This document shows, piece after piece, positions 34,817 through 44,255 of a DNA stretch of 64,000 bases. The notes under the pieces are model-generated. The model saw nothing but the letters and a program-made list of their open reading frames with translations. It searched no databases and was not told the origin of the DNA. The stretch comes from Pedobacter polysacchareus. GTDB taxonomy: Bacteria; Bacteroidota; Bacteroidia; Sphingobacteriales; Sphingobacteriaceae. How positions within the stretch are numbered: position 1 is the stretch's first letter; each line of letters begins with the position of its first letter. Made by a program: the position numbers and the translations under genes. The stretch covers positions 372,001 through 436,000 of the forward strand of contig NZ_JAHYSS010000002.1 of the NCBI RefSeq assembly GCF_019802255.1. The letters are read 5' to 3'.

Positions 34817-36072
34817 ATCTTCTCATCACTGGGGTAACCATTGCCGACCCAAACAGCCAGTTCCATCAAAAAACTTGTGATGTACGTGTAGAACAGGGCA
34901 AAATTACCGCCATTGGCAGTAACTTGCAGTCTTCCGGCAAGGAAGAAGTTTTTGACGGAGCAGGAGCCATTTTATCGCCAGGTTTCTTTGACCTGAACTG
35001 CTCCATTGGAGATCCTGGATTTGAAACTAAAGAGGATATTGAAACAGGAACACGTGCCGCAATGGCTGGTGGTTTCACAGGATTAGCCGTTTTACCACAT
35101 ACCAGACCGATTGTTCATTCCAAAGGAGAAATCGCTTATATCCTCAACAAAGCCAAAGGAAACCTGGTAGATGTATTGCCAGTAGGGGCAGTGAGCCAGG
35201 ATCTGGAAGGAAAAGAATTAGCAGAGATGTACGATATGCAGCAGTCAGGTGCCGTGGCTTTCTCTGATGGCAATAAGGCGATCGCTGACGATGGATTCAT
35301 GAGCCGTGCTTTGCAATACATCAAAGGCTTTAACGGCCTGATGATGGTGCATCCGGAAAATAAATCGATCTCTGGAAAATCGCAGATCAACGAAAGTAAA
35401 ACCAGTGTATTGCTGGGCATGAAAGGCGTTCCGGCATTAGCCGAAGAGATGCACATCAGCAGGGATATTTTCCTGGCTGCCTATCATGAAGCCCCATTAC
35501 ACATTAGCAATATCTCTACTGCCGGTTCGGTAGCACTGATTAAAAAAGCTAAAAGAGACGGCTTAAAGATCAGCTGTGATGTGGCTGCGCACCATTTGGT
35601 ATTCACGGAAGAGCTTTTGAATGATTTCGATAGCAATTACAAAGTGAAACCGCCATTGCGTGGGAAATCAGATGTAAGGGCATTGATCAACGGCTTGAAA
35701 GATGGTACTATTGATGCCGTATGTTCGCAGCACCGTCCGCAGGAAATAGAATTTAAAGCCGTAGAGTTTGAAATTGCCGCTTATGGCATCATCGCTTTGC
35801 AAACTGTGCTTCCATTGATGCTGAAAGCCGGATTGGATGCCACACAAATTGCAGAAAAACTGTCTATCAACCCCCGCAAATTGTTAAACCTTGCAGTTCC
35901 AGTAATTGCAGAGAATGAGATCGCCAACTTCACGGTGTATCATCCAACATTGGAATGGGAGTACAATACCACAAATAATCAATCAAAATCAGCGAATTCA
36001 CCGCTTTTAAATAAGAAATTAACCGGAAAAGTTCAACTGGTATATAACAACAAACAATTACAATATGGATAA
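34813..36072 (+). CDS. dihydroorotase-like protein lacking metal ligands
   Basis: The 419-residue amidohydrolase-fold protein aligns with type I dihydroorotase: GFFDLNCSIGDPGFETKEDIETG, AAMAGGFTGLAVLPHT and the later HISNISTAGS. The HxH metal motif of active enzymes (DLHVHLREPG) reads D-L-N62-C-S64, and the catalytic Asp of the TDH motif is Gln306 in CSQH. It is therefore probably inactive as a dihydroorotase, like the non-catalytic PyrC' partners of aspartate transcarbamoylase. Overlaps with both neighbours (4 and 8 bp) suggest one operon. Confidence 0.85.
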   Translation: MNLLITGVTIADPNSQFHQKTCDVRVEQGKITAIGSNLQSSGKEEVFDGAGAILSPGFFDLNCSIGDPGFETKEDIETGTRAAMAGGFTGLAVLPHTRPIVHSKGEIAYILNKAKGNLVDVLPVGAVSQDLEGKELAEMYDMQQSGAVAFSDGNKAIADDGFMSRALQYIKGFNGLMMVHPENKSISGKSQINESKTSVLLGMKGVPALAEEMHISRDIFLAAYHEAPLHISNISTAGSVALIKKAKRDGLKISCDVAAHHLVFTEELLNDFDSNYKVKPPLRGKSDVRALINGLKDGTIDAVCSQHRPQEIEFKAVEFEIAAYGIIALQTVLPLMLKAGLDATQIAEKLSINPRKLLNLAVPVIAENEIANFTVYHPTLEWEYNTTNNQSKSANSPLLNKKLTGKVQLVYNNKQLQYG

Positions 36073-36736
36073 TCATGTTAGAACAGCGCTAATTGCGTCG
36101 TTAGATAAATTTGCTGAGGTTTCTGGAATAGATTCCATCAAATTAGAAGAGGGGTTGATCGAAGTATTCAGTAAAGATCTTGGCTTCCTGGAAAAAGTGG
36201 AAGAATTTGACGAAGTATTCAACGAATATCCTGCATTTGAGCAGTTGAGAGAAGTTTTCTTCGATTTATTGATGATTAATTTCTTCGCTAATGATGTGAA
36301 AAAATTAGAAGAAGATTACCTGGAAACAGATGAGTGGGCAGATATTGAAGAAGAGACCATCGATAGAGGTACTGAGCTTTTAAACTTGTTGTTGTACATC
36401 AATGAGTGTCATGATGAGCGCATTAAGCCAGAGCTGGGCGACTTCCTGAAAGAATTCTTATTGGTAGAAGAGGATGAGTTCCAGGACGAATTCCATATCT
36501 ATGAAGATTTAATTACCAACCAAAACCTGGTAGAAAGTAGTGTAGAAGATATTTGCAGCCATGTAGGTATGATCGATTTAGGAGAAGAAATGGAAGAATT
36601 ATTTATTCCTTTCATGTGTTTCTTCCACCAGCCGAAAGTAAGTGAAGAGGTAATCAAAGATTTACAGGAATATAGCCCTAATAAAGAATTTGATGTTGCA
36701 GTTTATACGTTAATTGCTAATTTTAACAAAAACTAA
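36065..36736 (+). CDS. acidic protein of unknown function
   Basis: The 223-residue soluble protein is extremely rich in Glu and Asp, with few basic residues, and is predicted to be helical throughout (for example FLEKVEEFDEVFNEYPAFEQLREVFFDLLMINFF). There is no signal peptide and no repeat or catalytic motif that I recognise. The start overlaps the dihydroorotase-like gene by 8 bp, so expression is coupled. A DUF4199 gene follows after 11 nt. The composition could suit a scaffold or nucleic-acid mimic, but that is speculation. Confidence 0.7.
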   Translation: MDNHVRTALIASLDKFAEVSGIDSIKLEEGLIEVFSKDLGFLEKVEEFDEVFNEYPAFEQLREVFFDLLMINFFANDVKKLEEDYLETDEWADIEEETIDRGTELLNLLLYINECHDERIKPELGDFLKEFLLVEEDEFQDEFHIYEDLITNQNLVESSVEDICSHVGMIDLGEEMEELFIPFMCFFHQPKVSEEVIKDLQEYSPNKEFDVAVYTLIANFNKN

Positions 36737-36747
36737 AACCTTTATAT

Positions 36748-37290
36748 ATGCACCAAAACTTAATTGAGTTAGAGAAGAAGCCTAATAAACTGGCTTTTCA
36801 GGCAGCTATTGCTTTCGCTTTATACTTTTTTGTATTGATTTTTGTGTTTAAATTTCTGAACATCAGTCCAGCAAATACACATTTGTCTACCGCTTCTAAA
36901 GTAGTGAGCCAGTTGTTGTCTTATGTGCCTTTCTTTTTAGCGATTGTCTATGTACAAGCGAACCATAAAAAGGAATTAGGGGATTATATGACCTTTAACC
37001 GCGGTTTTTCTGCTGGATTTAAAGTGGCTGCTTACGCTGGATTATTGCTTTTTCTGGTACAGGTGATTTATTATTTTGTAGATAAATCTGCTACTGATGA
37101 GTTGCTTGCCGCTGCAATTGAGCAAGCGGATGGTGATGAGCAAAAAGTGAAAGGTGTAGAAATGATGCGCCCTTATATGGGACTGTTTGTTGGTTTTGGA
37201 ACCGCGATGACTTATACCATTATAGGTTTGGTTGCGAGCTTAATTGGCGCCGCAGTTTTCAAGAAGGAAAGACCCTTTGACGTAGATTAA
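36748..37290 (+). CDS. DUF4199 membrane protein
   Basis: The 180-residue protein has four hydrophobic segments (about 20-40, 55-73, 92-112 and 146-170) and the DUF4199-like pattern ELGDYMTFNRGFSAGFKVA after the second helix. Between helices 3 and 4 lies a charged helical loop. The family is restricted mainly to Bacteroidota and has no known function. It is often found beside a glycosyltransferase gene, as here, but a strong terminator lies between them. Confidence 0.8.
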   Translation: MHQNLIELEKKPNKLAFQAAIAFALYFFVLIFVFKFLNISPANTHLSTASKVVSQLLSYVPFFLAIVYVQANHKKELGDYMTFNRGFSAGFKVAAYAGLLLFLVQVIYYFVDKSATDELLAAAIEQADGDEQKVKGVEMMRPYMGLFVGFGTAMTYTIIGLVASLIGAAVFKKERPFDVD

Positions 37291-37320
37291 AGTAATTTAA
37301 CCTATGTATTTATAAATACA

Positions 37321-37373
37321 CAACGTGCAGTTTTATCATTTTATTTGATGAAATTTGCACGTTGCTTTTTTTT
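37321..37373 (+). terminator. terminator after the DUF4199 gene
   Basis: Outer arms CAACGTGCA and TGCACGTTG with further internal pairing (ATCA/TGAT) form a long stem, followed after one C by eight T residues. Confidence 0.88.
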
Positions 37374-37389
37374 AGCACGTTATTAAGTC

Positions 37390-38343
37390 ATGGATATTTC
37401 TATTGTAGTTCCTTTATATAATGAAGAAGAGTCTCTTCCGGAGTTAACTTCCTGGATTGCTAAGGTGATGGAAGCGAATAACTTCTCTTACGAAATCCTG
37501 TTTGTTGATGATGGAAGTACCGATACTTCCTGGGCAGTGATTGAAGAATTAAAAACTCAGTTTAATGCGGTAAAAGGCATTAAATTCAGGAGGAATTATG
37601 GTAAATCAGCGGCGCTGAATGTTGCTTTTGAAGCGGCACAGGGTGATGTCATCATCACTATGGATGCAGATTTACAGGATAGTCCCGATGAGATTCCGGA
37701 ATTATTCCGCAGGATCAAAGAAGAAAAGCTGGACATCATCTCCGGATGGAAGAAAAAGCGTTACGATCCGATTTCAAAAACTATTCCTACTAAATTGTTC
37801 AATGCGGCGACCAGAAAAATGTCTGGAATTCAGCTGAATGATTTCAATTGCGGCTTAAAAGCCTACCGTAAAGAGGTGGTGAAAACCATCGAAGTTTACG
37901 GAGAAATGCACCGTTATATTCCTGTAATTGCAAAATGGGCCGGTTTTAAAAAGATCGGTGAGCAGGTGGTAGAACACAGGGCAAGGAAATACGGTGTCAC
38001 TAAATTCGGACTGAGCAGGTTTATAAACGGCTTCCTGGATTTATTGTCGATCTTTTTTGTGGGCAAGTTTGGTAAAAGACCAATGCACTTTTTTGGTTCA
38101 TTAGGGGTGTTGAGTTTCCTTTTGGGAACCATCATGGCGCTTTGGATGATCGGTGTAAAATTATACCATATCGCGATGCTGATTCCTTATAAAAGGGAAA
38201 TCACCGACCAACCTTTGTTTTACATTGCATTAGTGGCCATTATTTTAGGTTCTCAACTGTTCCTTACTGGATTTGTGGCAGAACTGGTGACCAGAAATGC
38301 ACCGGAAAGAAATGCTTATCTGATTGAAAAGGAGATACTTTAA
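37390..38343 (+). CDS. family 2 glycosyltransferase, polyprenyl-phosphate type
   Basis: The 317-residue protein has a GT-A domain with VVPLYNEEESLPEL, VDDGSTDTSW, the DxD region MDADLQDSP and GLKAYRKEV. Two C-terminal helices lie near residues 232-255 and 277-300. This is the layout of GtrB/ArnC/DPM-type enzymes that move a sugar to a lipid phosphate in the inner membrane. Donor and acceptor are not deducible. It opens a seven-gene co-directional run ending at hscB. The next gene starts 3 nt later. Confidence 0.9.
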   Translation: MDISIVVPLYNEEESLPELTSWIAKVMEANNFSYEILFVDDGSTDTSWAVIEELKTQFNAVKGIKFRRNYGKSAALNVAFEAAQGDVIITMDADLQDSPDEIPELFRRIKEEKLDIISGWKKKRYDPISKTIPTKLFNAATRKMSGIQLNDFNCGLKAYRKEVVKTIEVYGEMHRYIPVIAKWAGFKKIGEQVVEHRARKYGVTKFGLSRFINGFLDLLSIFFVGKFGKRPMHFFGSLGVLSFLLGTIMALWMIGVKLYHIAMLIPYKREITDQPLFYIALVAIILGSQLFLTGFVAELVTRNAPERNAYLIEKEIL

Positions 38344-38346
38344 GCC

Positions 38347-39315
38347 ATGTTTTTTTCTATAATTATCCCGCTATATAATCGTCCGCAGGAAATAGATGAA
38401 TTGCTGAGTACCTTAACGAAGCAGACTTACCTTCAGTTTGAGGTGCTGGTGATCGAGGATGGCTCTACCAATGATGCGAAAGCCATTGTAGCGAAATACG
38501 AGAATAAACTGGACATTAAGTATTTTTTTAAGCCTAATGCCGGACAAGGTTTCGCCAGGAACTATGGTTTTGAGCGTGCCAAAGGGGATTACTTCGTCAT
38601 CTTTGATTCTGATTGTCTGATTCCTGAGGATTATCTGGAAACAGTAAAAGACTACCTTTTTGAGCACCATCTGGATGCGTATGGCGGTCCGGATGCAGCA
38701 CATGAGACTTTTACGCCGGTTCAGAAAGCGATCAGTTACGCCATGACTTCTCCATTTACCACCGGAGGGATCAGGGGAAATAAGAAACACATCGGCCAAT
38801 TCCATCCTAGAAGCTTCAATATGGGAGTTTCCAGAGCGGTATGGGAGAAAGTTGGTGGTTTTATTCTGACGCGTTTAGGAGAAGACATTGAATATAGCAT
38901 CCGAATCCATGAAAATGGCTTTAAGATCGGACTCATTCCTGCAGCTAAAGTTTTTCATAAGCGAAGAACCAGCTTCGGGCAGTTTTATAAACAGCTCCAC
39001 TTTTTTGGCAGGGCAAGGATCAATATCTACAAGCATTTTCCTTCGGAACTGAAATTGGTACATTTCTTCCCTGCAGTTTTTACCTGTGGCGTGATCTTTA
39101 CAATATTGATGAATTTCGTTTGGCCACCATTGGCCTTTATCTGTAACTTTATATTGTTGCTGTACTTTGCGATGATCTTTTTTCATTCCTGGCAAGTCAA
39201 CAAATCTTTAAAAGTTGCATTTTTTAGTATCATTGCATCATTCATTCAACTAACCGCTTATGGGTTAGGGTTTATGCAAGATTTTTTTAAGCGTGTAGTA
39301 TTTAAACAACCATGA
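38347..39315 (+). CDS. family 2 glycosyltransferase
   Basis: The 322-residue protein has a GT-A fold with IIPLYNRPQEIDELLSTL, VIEDGST, the acidic metal motif FDSDCLIPEDY and ED in RLGEDIEYSIRIHE. Two C-terminal hydrophobic helices (about 236-258 and 262-280) anchor it. The substrate is unknown. Gene spacing is 3 nt from the first transferase, and its end overlaps the next gene by 4 bp. Confidence 0.88.
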   Translation: MFFSIIIPLYNRPQEIDELLSTLTKQTYLQFEVLVIEDGSTNDAKAIVAKYENKLDIKYFFKPNAGQGFARNYGFERAKGDYFVIFDSDCLIPEDYLETVKDYLFEHHLDAYGGPDAAHETFTPVQKAISYAMTSPFTTGGIRGNKKHIGQFHPRSFNMGVSRAVWEKVGGFILTRLGEDIEYSIRIHENGFKIGLIPAAKVFHKRRTSFGQFYKQLHFFGRARINIYKHFPSELKLVHFFPAVFTCGVIFTILMNFVWPPLAFICNFILLLYFAMIFFHSWQVNKSLKVAFFSIIASFIQLTAYGLGFMQDFFKRVVFKQP

Positions 39316-40190
39316 TAAATTTTTTAAAGGAGAGTACGTTTACGGTGAAGGATGTGATCATGCAGGCCTGGATCGTGACGCGCGACAATTATTTTTCTAT
39401 TGCCACCCTGTGTTTTCTGGTTTTTATAACCGTTTCCACCTCTACTTTTATGGCCTTCTTTATGGGAGAACTCCCAACTGGCGTAAGGGTAGTGATGCTG
39501 CTGATCTTCGTGTTATTATATTGTATCGTTAACCTTTCCCTGTTGAAATACATTTTCCGCCTGCTGGATAAGGAAGACGACAGGGACATTCAAATAATTG
39601 AAACTTTACCCACCAGAACAGAGATCATTCGTTTCCTGGTAGGTACTGTGTATTTTGGAATCAGTATTTTCCTGGTAGGCATCTTGCTATTGCCAGTATT
39701 GTACGTTTTAGACCTGATTTTAAAGTTTGCCGTGAACCAGGGATTCATCGGTAATTTCACGGCTGCGGGTAAAGTGATTGTCAATATTGCAGTCGCGATT
39801 GCGATATTAAGCATCTTCTTTACCTTCATCAGGATTATTTTCTTCCCTTTCTTTATCATCGATAAACATGTACATCCGTTCGAATCGATTAAGCTAAGTT
39901 TAGCCACTACCAAAGGGAACTTCATTAAATTGCTGTTCATTTTCGGAGGCTTTGTACTGATTCAGGCAATTGTATTCGGGTTTTTCTATATCGTAGTGGT
40001 GAGTGGTTTTCAATTGATCAGTTTGATTTTTAACTACGAGATTTACTCTTACGTTTCTTTATTTACAGCTATTTTCAGTTCCTTTATTGTGGTGCCATTC
40101 TCCACAGCTTTAGTCACAGTGGCGTATCGCCGAATGGTTAAAGAATATAAAGGAGATGAACATCCTGATATTTTACACAACATCGTTTAA
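39312..40190 (+). CDS. polytopic membrane protein, unknown
   Basis: The 292-residue protein has about six hydrophobic helices (near 32-52, 60-80, 112-135, 155-178, 205-228 and 240-265), with basic loops facing the cytoplasm. No catalytic motif is evident. Its overlap with the glycosyltransferase gene (4 bp) and 8-nt spacing to the GH3 gene place it in the same unit. It may help in the membrane step of that pathway, but this is inference from position. Confidence 0.75.
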   Translation: MINFLKESTFTVKDVIMQAWIVTRDNYFSIATLCFLVFITVSTSTFMAFFMGELPTGVRVVMLLIFVLLYCIVNLSLLKYIFRLLDKEDDRDIQIIETLPTRTEIIRFLVGTVYFGISIFLVGILLLPVLYVLDLILKFAVNQGFIGNFTAAGKVIVNIAVAIAILSIFFTFIRIIFFPFFIIDKHVHPFESIKLSLATTKGNFIKLLFIFGGFVLIQAIVFGFFYIVVVSGFQLISLIFNYEIYSYVSLFTAIFSSFIVVPFSTALVTVAYRRMVKEYKGDEHPDILHNIV

Positions 40191-40198
40191 GAAATGTT

Positions 40199-41731
40199 AT
40201 GGGATTAAAAGCGGCATTAAGTAAACCGTTTGCGGCACTGGTAGTCAGGGGCATCAATAAATGGAAAAAAAATGCAGTTTCTGCGCAGCAGACCATTCTT
40301 GCGCAGCTCATTGATTCCTCAAAAAATACGGCTTTCGGTAAAGACCATGGTTTCGGGGAAATCCGCAGCTATGAAGATTTTAAAAAACAGGTTCCTTTAA
40401 GGGATTACGAAGCTTTAAGGCCTTATATTGATCGGGTAGTGGCCGGGGAATCCGATGTGATGTGGAAAGGTAAACCACAGTATTTCGCGAAAACATCAGG
40501 CACTACTTCTGGCGTAAAATACATTCCTATTTCTAAGGAATCCATGCCTGAGCACATCAGGGCGGCAAGGAATGCTTTATTAACCTACATCCATGAAACG
40601 GGTAAGGTAGGGTTCATCAATGGAAAAATGATCTTTTTACAAGGCAGTCCGGTGATGACGAAGAAAAACGGCATTAACGTAGGCCGCTTGTCGGGCATTG
40701 TCGCACACCTTGTTCCTAAATACCTGCAGAAAAACAGGCTTCCTTCTTATGAAACCAATTGTATTGAAGATTGGGAAGAGAAAGTAGATGCGATCGTAAA
40801 AGAAACTATTCAGGAAAATATGACGCTGATCTCGGGCATTCCGCCATGGGTGCAGATGTATTTTGATAAGCTGCAGGAGAAATCCGGTGGTAAAAAGATC
40901 AAAGATATTTTCCCTGAGTTCAGTCTTTTCGTCTATGGAGGAGTGAATTACGAGCCTTACCGCTCAAAAATCGAAGAAAGCATCGGCAGAAAAATTGATG
41001 CGATCGAAACTTATCCGGCTTCAGAAGGGTTTATTGCTTATCAGGATAGCCAGAAGGATAAAAGTTTGTTATTACTGGCGAAAGCAGGGATCTTTTATGA
41101 GTTCGTACCAGTTGATGAATATTACAATGAAAATCCGACGCGTTTGAGCTTGGGAGAGGTGGAGCTGGAAAAAAATTATGCTTTAATCCTGAATACCAAT
41201 GCGGGCTTATGGGGATACAGCATCGGAGATACTGTTAAATTTGTCTCCAAAGATCCTTATAAGATTATGGTGACGGGCAGGATCAAGCATTTTATCTCCG
41301 CTTTCGGAGAACATGTAATCGGCGAAGAGGTGGAACATGCACTTTTAACCGTGGCCAATGAAGAAGGGGTAGGTATCACTGAATTTACGGTGGCGCCGCA
41401 AGTGAATACCCCGCATGGAGAATTGCCTTACCATGAGTGGTTTGTAGAGTTTTCGGCTGCGCCAAAAGACCTGCTGGCTTTCAGTAAAAAGGTAGATCAG
41501 GCCTTACAAAAGAAGAATATTTACTATTTTGACCTCATTGAGGGTAAAATATTGCAACCTTTAATCATTCGTTCCCTTCAAAAAGACGCTTTTGTGAACT
41601 ATATGAGGGCGGAAGGTAAGCTGGGTGGACAGAATAAAGTGCCCCGTTTATCAAATGACAGGAAGATTGCAGAGGTTTTAAGTAGTTTTACAATTCGTCA
41701 GACAGACGAAGAACAGGGAGAATTTAATTGA
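40199..41731 (+). CDS. GH3 family acyl-adenylate/conjugating enzyme homologue
   Basis: The 510-residue protein belongs to the GH3 family of the ANL superfamily. Visible nucleotide motifs are YFAKTSGTTSGVKYIP, the FVYGGVNYEPY region, AIETYPASEGFIAYQ and YSIGDTVKFVS, followed by a small C-terminal domain. Plant GH3 enzymes couple amino acids to hormones. Bacterial members lack an assigned substrate. It stands between the glycosyltransferase cluster and the dxr gene, and its stop overlaps the TTG start of dxr (TTGA). Confidence 0.88.
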   Translation: MGLKAALSKPFAALVVRGINKWKKNAVSAQQTILAQLIDSSKNTAFGKDHGFGEIRSYEDFKKQVPLRDYEALRPYIDRVVAGESDVMWKGKPQYFAKTSGTTSGVKYIPISKESMPEHIRAARNALLTYIHETGKVGFINGKMIFLQGSPVMTKKNGINVGRLSGIVAHLVPKYLQKNRLPSYETNCIEDWEEKVDAIVKETIQENMTLISGIPPWVQMYFDKLQEKSGGKKIKDIFPEFSLFVYGGVNYEPYRSKIEESIGRKIDAIETYPASEGFIAYQDSQKDKSLLLLAKAGIFYEFVPVDEYYNENPTRLSLGEVELEKNYALILNTNAGLWGYSIGDTVKFVSKDPYKIMVTGRIKHFISAFGEHVIGEEVEHALLTVANEEGVGITEFTVAPQVNTPHGELPYHEWFVEFSAAPKDLLAFSKKVDQALQKKNIYYFDLIEGKILQPLIIRSLQKDAFVNYMRAEGKLGGQNKVPRLSNDRKIAEVLSSFTIRQTDEEQGEFN

Positions 41732-42879
41732 AGAACATATCAATATTAGGGTCTACAGGATCTGTAGGCACTCAAGCCTTGGAGGTAGTACAGGCAAACC
41801 CTGGATTATACAAGGTGTTAGCGTTAAGCGCTCAATGCAATGCCAGTTTACTGATCAGTCAGGCTTTAACATTTGCGCCTGAGCTTGTTGTAATTGGTGA
41901 TGAAAGTCAGTATCTGACGGTGAAAACTGCCCTGGCAGGAACTTCAATCAAAGTATTGGCGGGTGAAGCTGCTCTATGTGAAGCTGCGGCTTTAGCAGGA
42001 GTAGATGTGGTACTGACCGCTGTGGTAGGTTCTGCAGGTTTAAAACCAACCATCGCTGCGATTGAAGCTGGAAAAGACATCGCCCTGGCCAATAAAGAAA
42101 CTTTAGTAGTGGCTGGTGATTTGATTACCAGCTTAGCGAAAAAACATGGGGTAAAGATCATTCCTGTGGATTCAGAGCATTCCGCAATTTTCCAATGCCT
42201 GGTAGGTGAAGGAAATGAAGCGCTCGAAAAGATTTACCTGACCGCTTCTGGTGGCCCTTTCAGAGGGAAAGACCGCGAGTTTCTAGCCAATGTAACCAAA
42301 GCACAAGCCTTAAAACACCCGAATTGGGTGATGGGTGCCAAAATCACTATAGATTCTGCTTCTTTAATGAACAAAGGATTGGAAGTGATTGAAGCGAAAT
42401 GGTTATTTGACCTGGAAGCCGATCAGATTGATGTCATCGTACACCCACAGTCGATAGTTCATTCTATTGCGCAATTTAAAGATGGTTCTATGAAGGCGCA
42501 AATGGGCGTTCCCGACATGAAACTGCCAATTCATTACGCTTTAGCTTACCCGGAAAGAATAAGTACGGATTTTAAGCGTTTTAACTTTCTGGAGTACCCG
42601 GAACTGACCTTTTACCCGGCGGATAACGAAACCTTTAGAAATCTTGACCTGGCGTATACTGCTTTGAGAAAAGGAGGGAATATGCCATGTATCATTAATG
42701 CGGCCAATGAAGTGGTAGTAAACGCGTTTTTACACGATAAAATCGGCTTTTTGGAGATGAGTGAGGTCATAGAAAAATGTATGGAAGGGATTGCATTTAT
42801 CGAGGCACCAGGGCTGGAGAATTATCTGGAAACAGATCAGCATACGCGTATATTTGCGAATCAACTAGTAACAAAATAA
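41728..42879 (+). CDS. dxr: 1-deoxy-D-xylulose-5-phosphate reductoisomerase
   Basis: The 383-residue NADPH enzyme forms 2-C-methyl-D-erythritol 4-phosphate, the committed step of the non-mevalonate isoprenoid pathway. Motifs: GSTGSVGTQALEVV for cofactor, VDSEHSAIFQCL for metal and substrate, the flexible loop HPNWVMGAKITIDSASLMNKG and VHPQSIVHS. The start is a TTG that overlaps the GH3 stop. rseP follows after 37 nt. Confidence 0.96.
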   Translation: MKNISILGSTGSVGTQALEVVQANPGLYKVLALSAQCNASLLISQALTFAPELVVIGDESQYLTVKTALAGTSIKVLAGEAALCEAAALAGVDVVLTAVVGSAGLKPTIAAIEAGKDIALANKETLVVAGDLITSLAKKHGVKIIPVDSEHSAIFQCLVGEGNEALEKIYLTASGGPFRGKDREFLANVTKAQALKHPNWVMGAKITIDSASLMNKGLEVIEAKWLFDLEADQIDVIVHPQSIVHSIAQFKDGSMKAQMGVPDMKLPIHYALAYPERISTDFKRFNFLEYPELTFYPADNETFRNLDLAYTALRKGGNMPCIINAANEVVVNAFLHDKIGFLEMSEVIEKCMEGIAFIEAPGLENYLETDQHTRIFANQLVTK

Positions 42880-42916
42880 GAATTAACGAATCAAAATTAA
42901 AACATTAATATAAGAT

Positions 42917-44251
42917 ATGAGCGGATTGATTATGGCAGCCCAGTTGCTTCTAGGGTTATCGATACTGGTAATTTTACACGAATTAGGACATTTTCTGGCG
43001 GCACGTGCCTTTGGGATTAAAGTAGAAAAGTTTTATTTGTTCTTTGACGCCTGGGGCTTCAAATTATTTAGCTTCAAACGTGGTGATTGTGAATACGGAA
43101 TAGGATGGCTGCCTTTAGGTGGTTATGTGAAAATTGCAGGGATGATCGATGAATCGATGGATACTGAGCAGATGAAACAACCAGCGCAGCCATGGGAATT
43201 CAGGTCTAAACCAGCTTGGCAACGTCTGATTGTGATGTTAGGTGGTGTAATTGTCAACATTGTGGTAGGTATCTTCATTTTCTGGATGATGACCTTCAAA
43301 TATGGAGAAACATACATTCCAAACAGTTCTGTACTGGTAGGAATTAATCCTGGAGAGATCGGTAAAGAAATCGGTTTACAAAGAGGAGATAGGGTAATTG
43401 CTGTAAATGGCAAGAAAGTGATTCGTTTTGAAGAACTGATCAGCTCTAAAGTATTGCTTGGAAATACCACTTTGACAGTGGTTCGAGGTAATAAAACCTT
43501 AGACATTAAAGTTCCTGATAACATCTTGAATAAAGTATCTGACCAGGGAATTGAAGCCTTTATTAGCCGTGTGCCACTAAGAACGGCAACGGTCGATAGT
43601 GTGATTGCAGGCAAACCTGCTGCTGTTTCAGGTGTGTTAAAAGGTGACCAGATTGTGGCCATCAACCAACAACCTGTTAAAAGTGACATTGATGTTCGCG
43701 AACTGATCTTAAAAAACAAAGGTAAAACGACTGATTTTACGATCAACCGTGCGGGAACAGCTTTAGATCTAAAGATTCCTGTGGACACTGCAGGTACCAT
43801 CGGCTTTGCCTTTAACCCAAATGAGATTAAACAGGAAACTATCAAATATAGCTTGCTTGCAGCGCTTCCTATCGGAGTAGATCAGGCATGGAAAACTTTC
43901 AGCGACAATGCGAAAGGAATCTGGAAAGTATTAACCGGAAAAATCAATGCCAATAAAGCCTTCTCAGGTCCTGTAGAGATCGCACGTAAGGTTTATGGCG
44001 GTGAGTGGATCTGGGCTAGGTTCTGGGCTTCAACAGGCTTTATTTCCATCGCATTGGCATTTATGAACTTACTACCTATTCCAGCATTGGATGGTGGACA
44101 CGTAGTATTTCTATTGATTGAAATGGTAAAGGGAAAACCACTGGGTGATAAATTTATGGAGCGTGCACAAATGGTAGGCTTCATGATGTTACTGGCATTA
44201 ATGGTCTTCGTATTGGGGAACGACTTGTTCAAAGTGTTCTTCAAACCTTAA
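42917..44251 (+). CDS. rseP: RIP zinc metalloprotease RseP
   Basis: The 444-residue site-2 protease cleaves anti-sigma factors and signal-peptide remnants within the membrane. The zinc motif HELGH (residues 21-25) lies in the first helix. Two PDZ-like regions follow in the periplasm (about 130-205 and 215-290), and the second metal motif is N384LLPIPALDGG. In this family four transmembrane helices are expected. The link of dxr with rseP is common in many bacteria. Confidence 0.95.
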   Translation: MSGLIMAAQLLLGLSILVILHELGHFLAARAFGIKVEKFYLFFDAWGFKLFSFKRGDCEYGIGWLPLGGYVKIAGMIDESMDTEQMKQPAQPWEFRSKPAWQRLIVMLGGVIVNIVVGIFIFWMMTFKYGETYIPNSSVLVGINPGEIGKEIGLQRGDRVIAVNGKKVIRFEELISSKVLLGNTTLTVVRGNKTLDIKVPDNILNKVSDQGIEAFISRVPLRTATVDSVIAGKPAAVSGVLKGDQIVAINQQPVKSDIDVRELILKNKGKTTDFTINRAGTALDLKIPVDTAGTIGFAFNPNEIKQETIKYSLLAALPIGVDQAWKTFSDNAKGIWKVLTGKINANKAFSGPVEIARKVYGGEWIWARFWASTGFISIALAFMNLLPIPALDGGHVVFLLIEMVKGKPLGDKFMERAQMVGFMMLLALMVFVLGNDLFKVFFKP

Positions 44252-44255
44252 AGCA

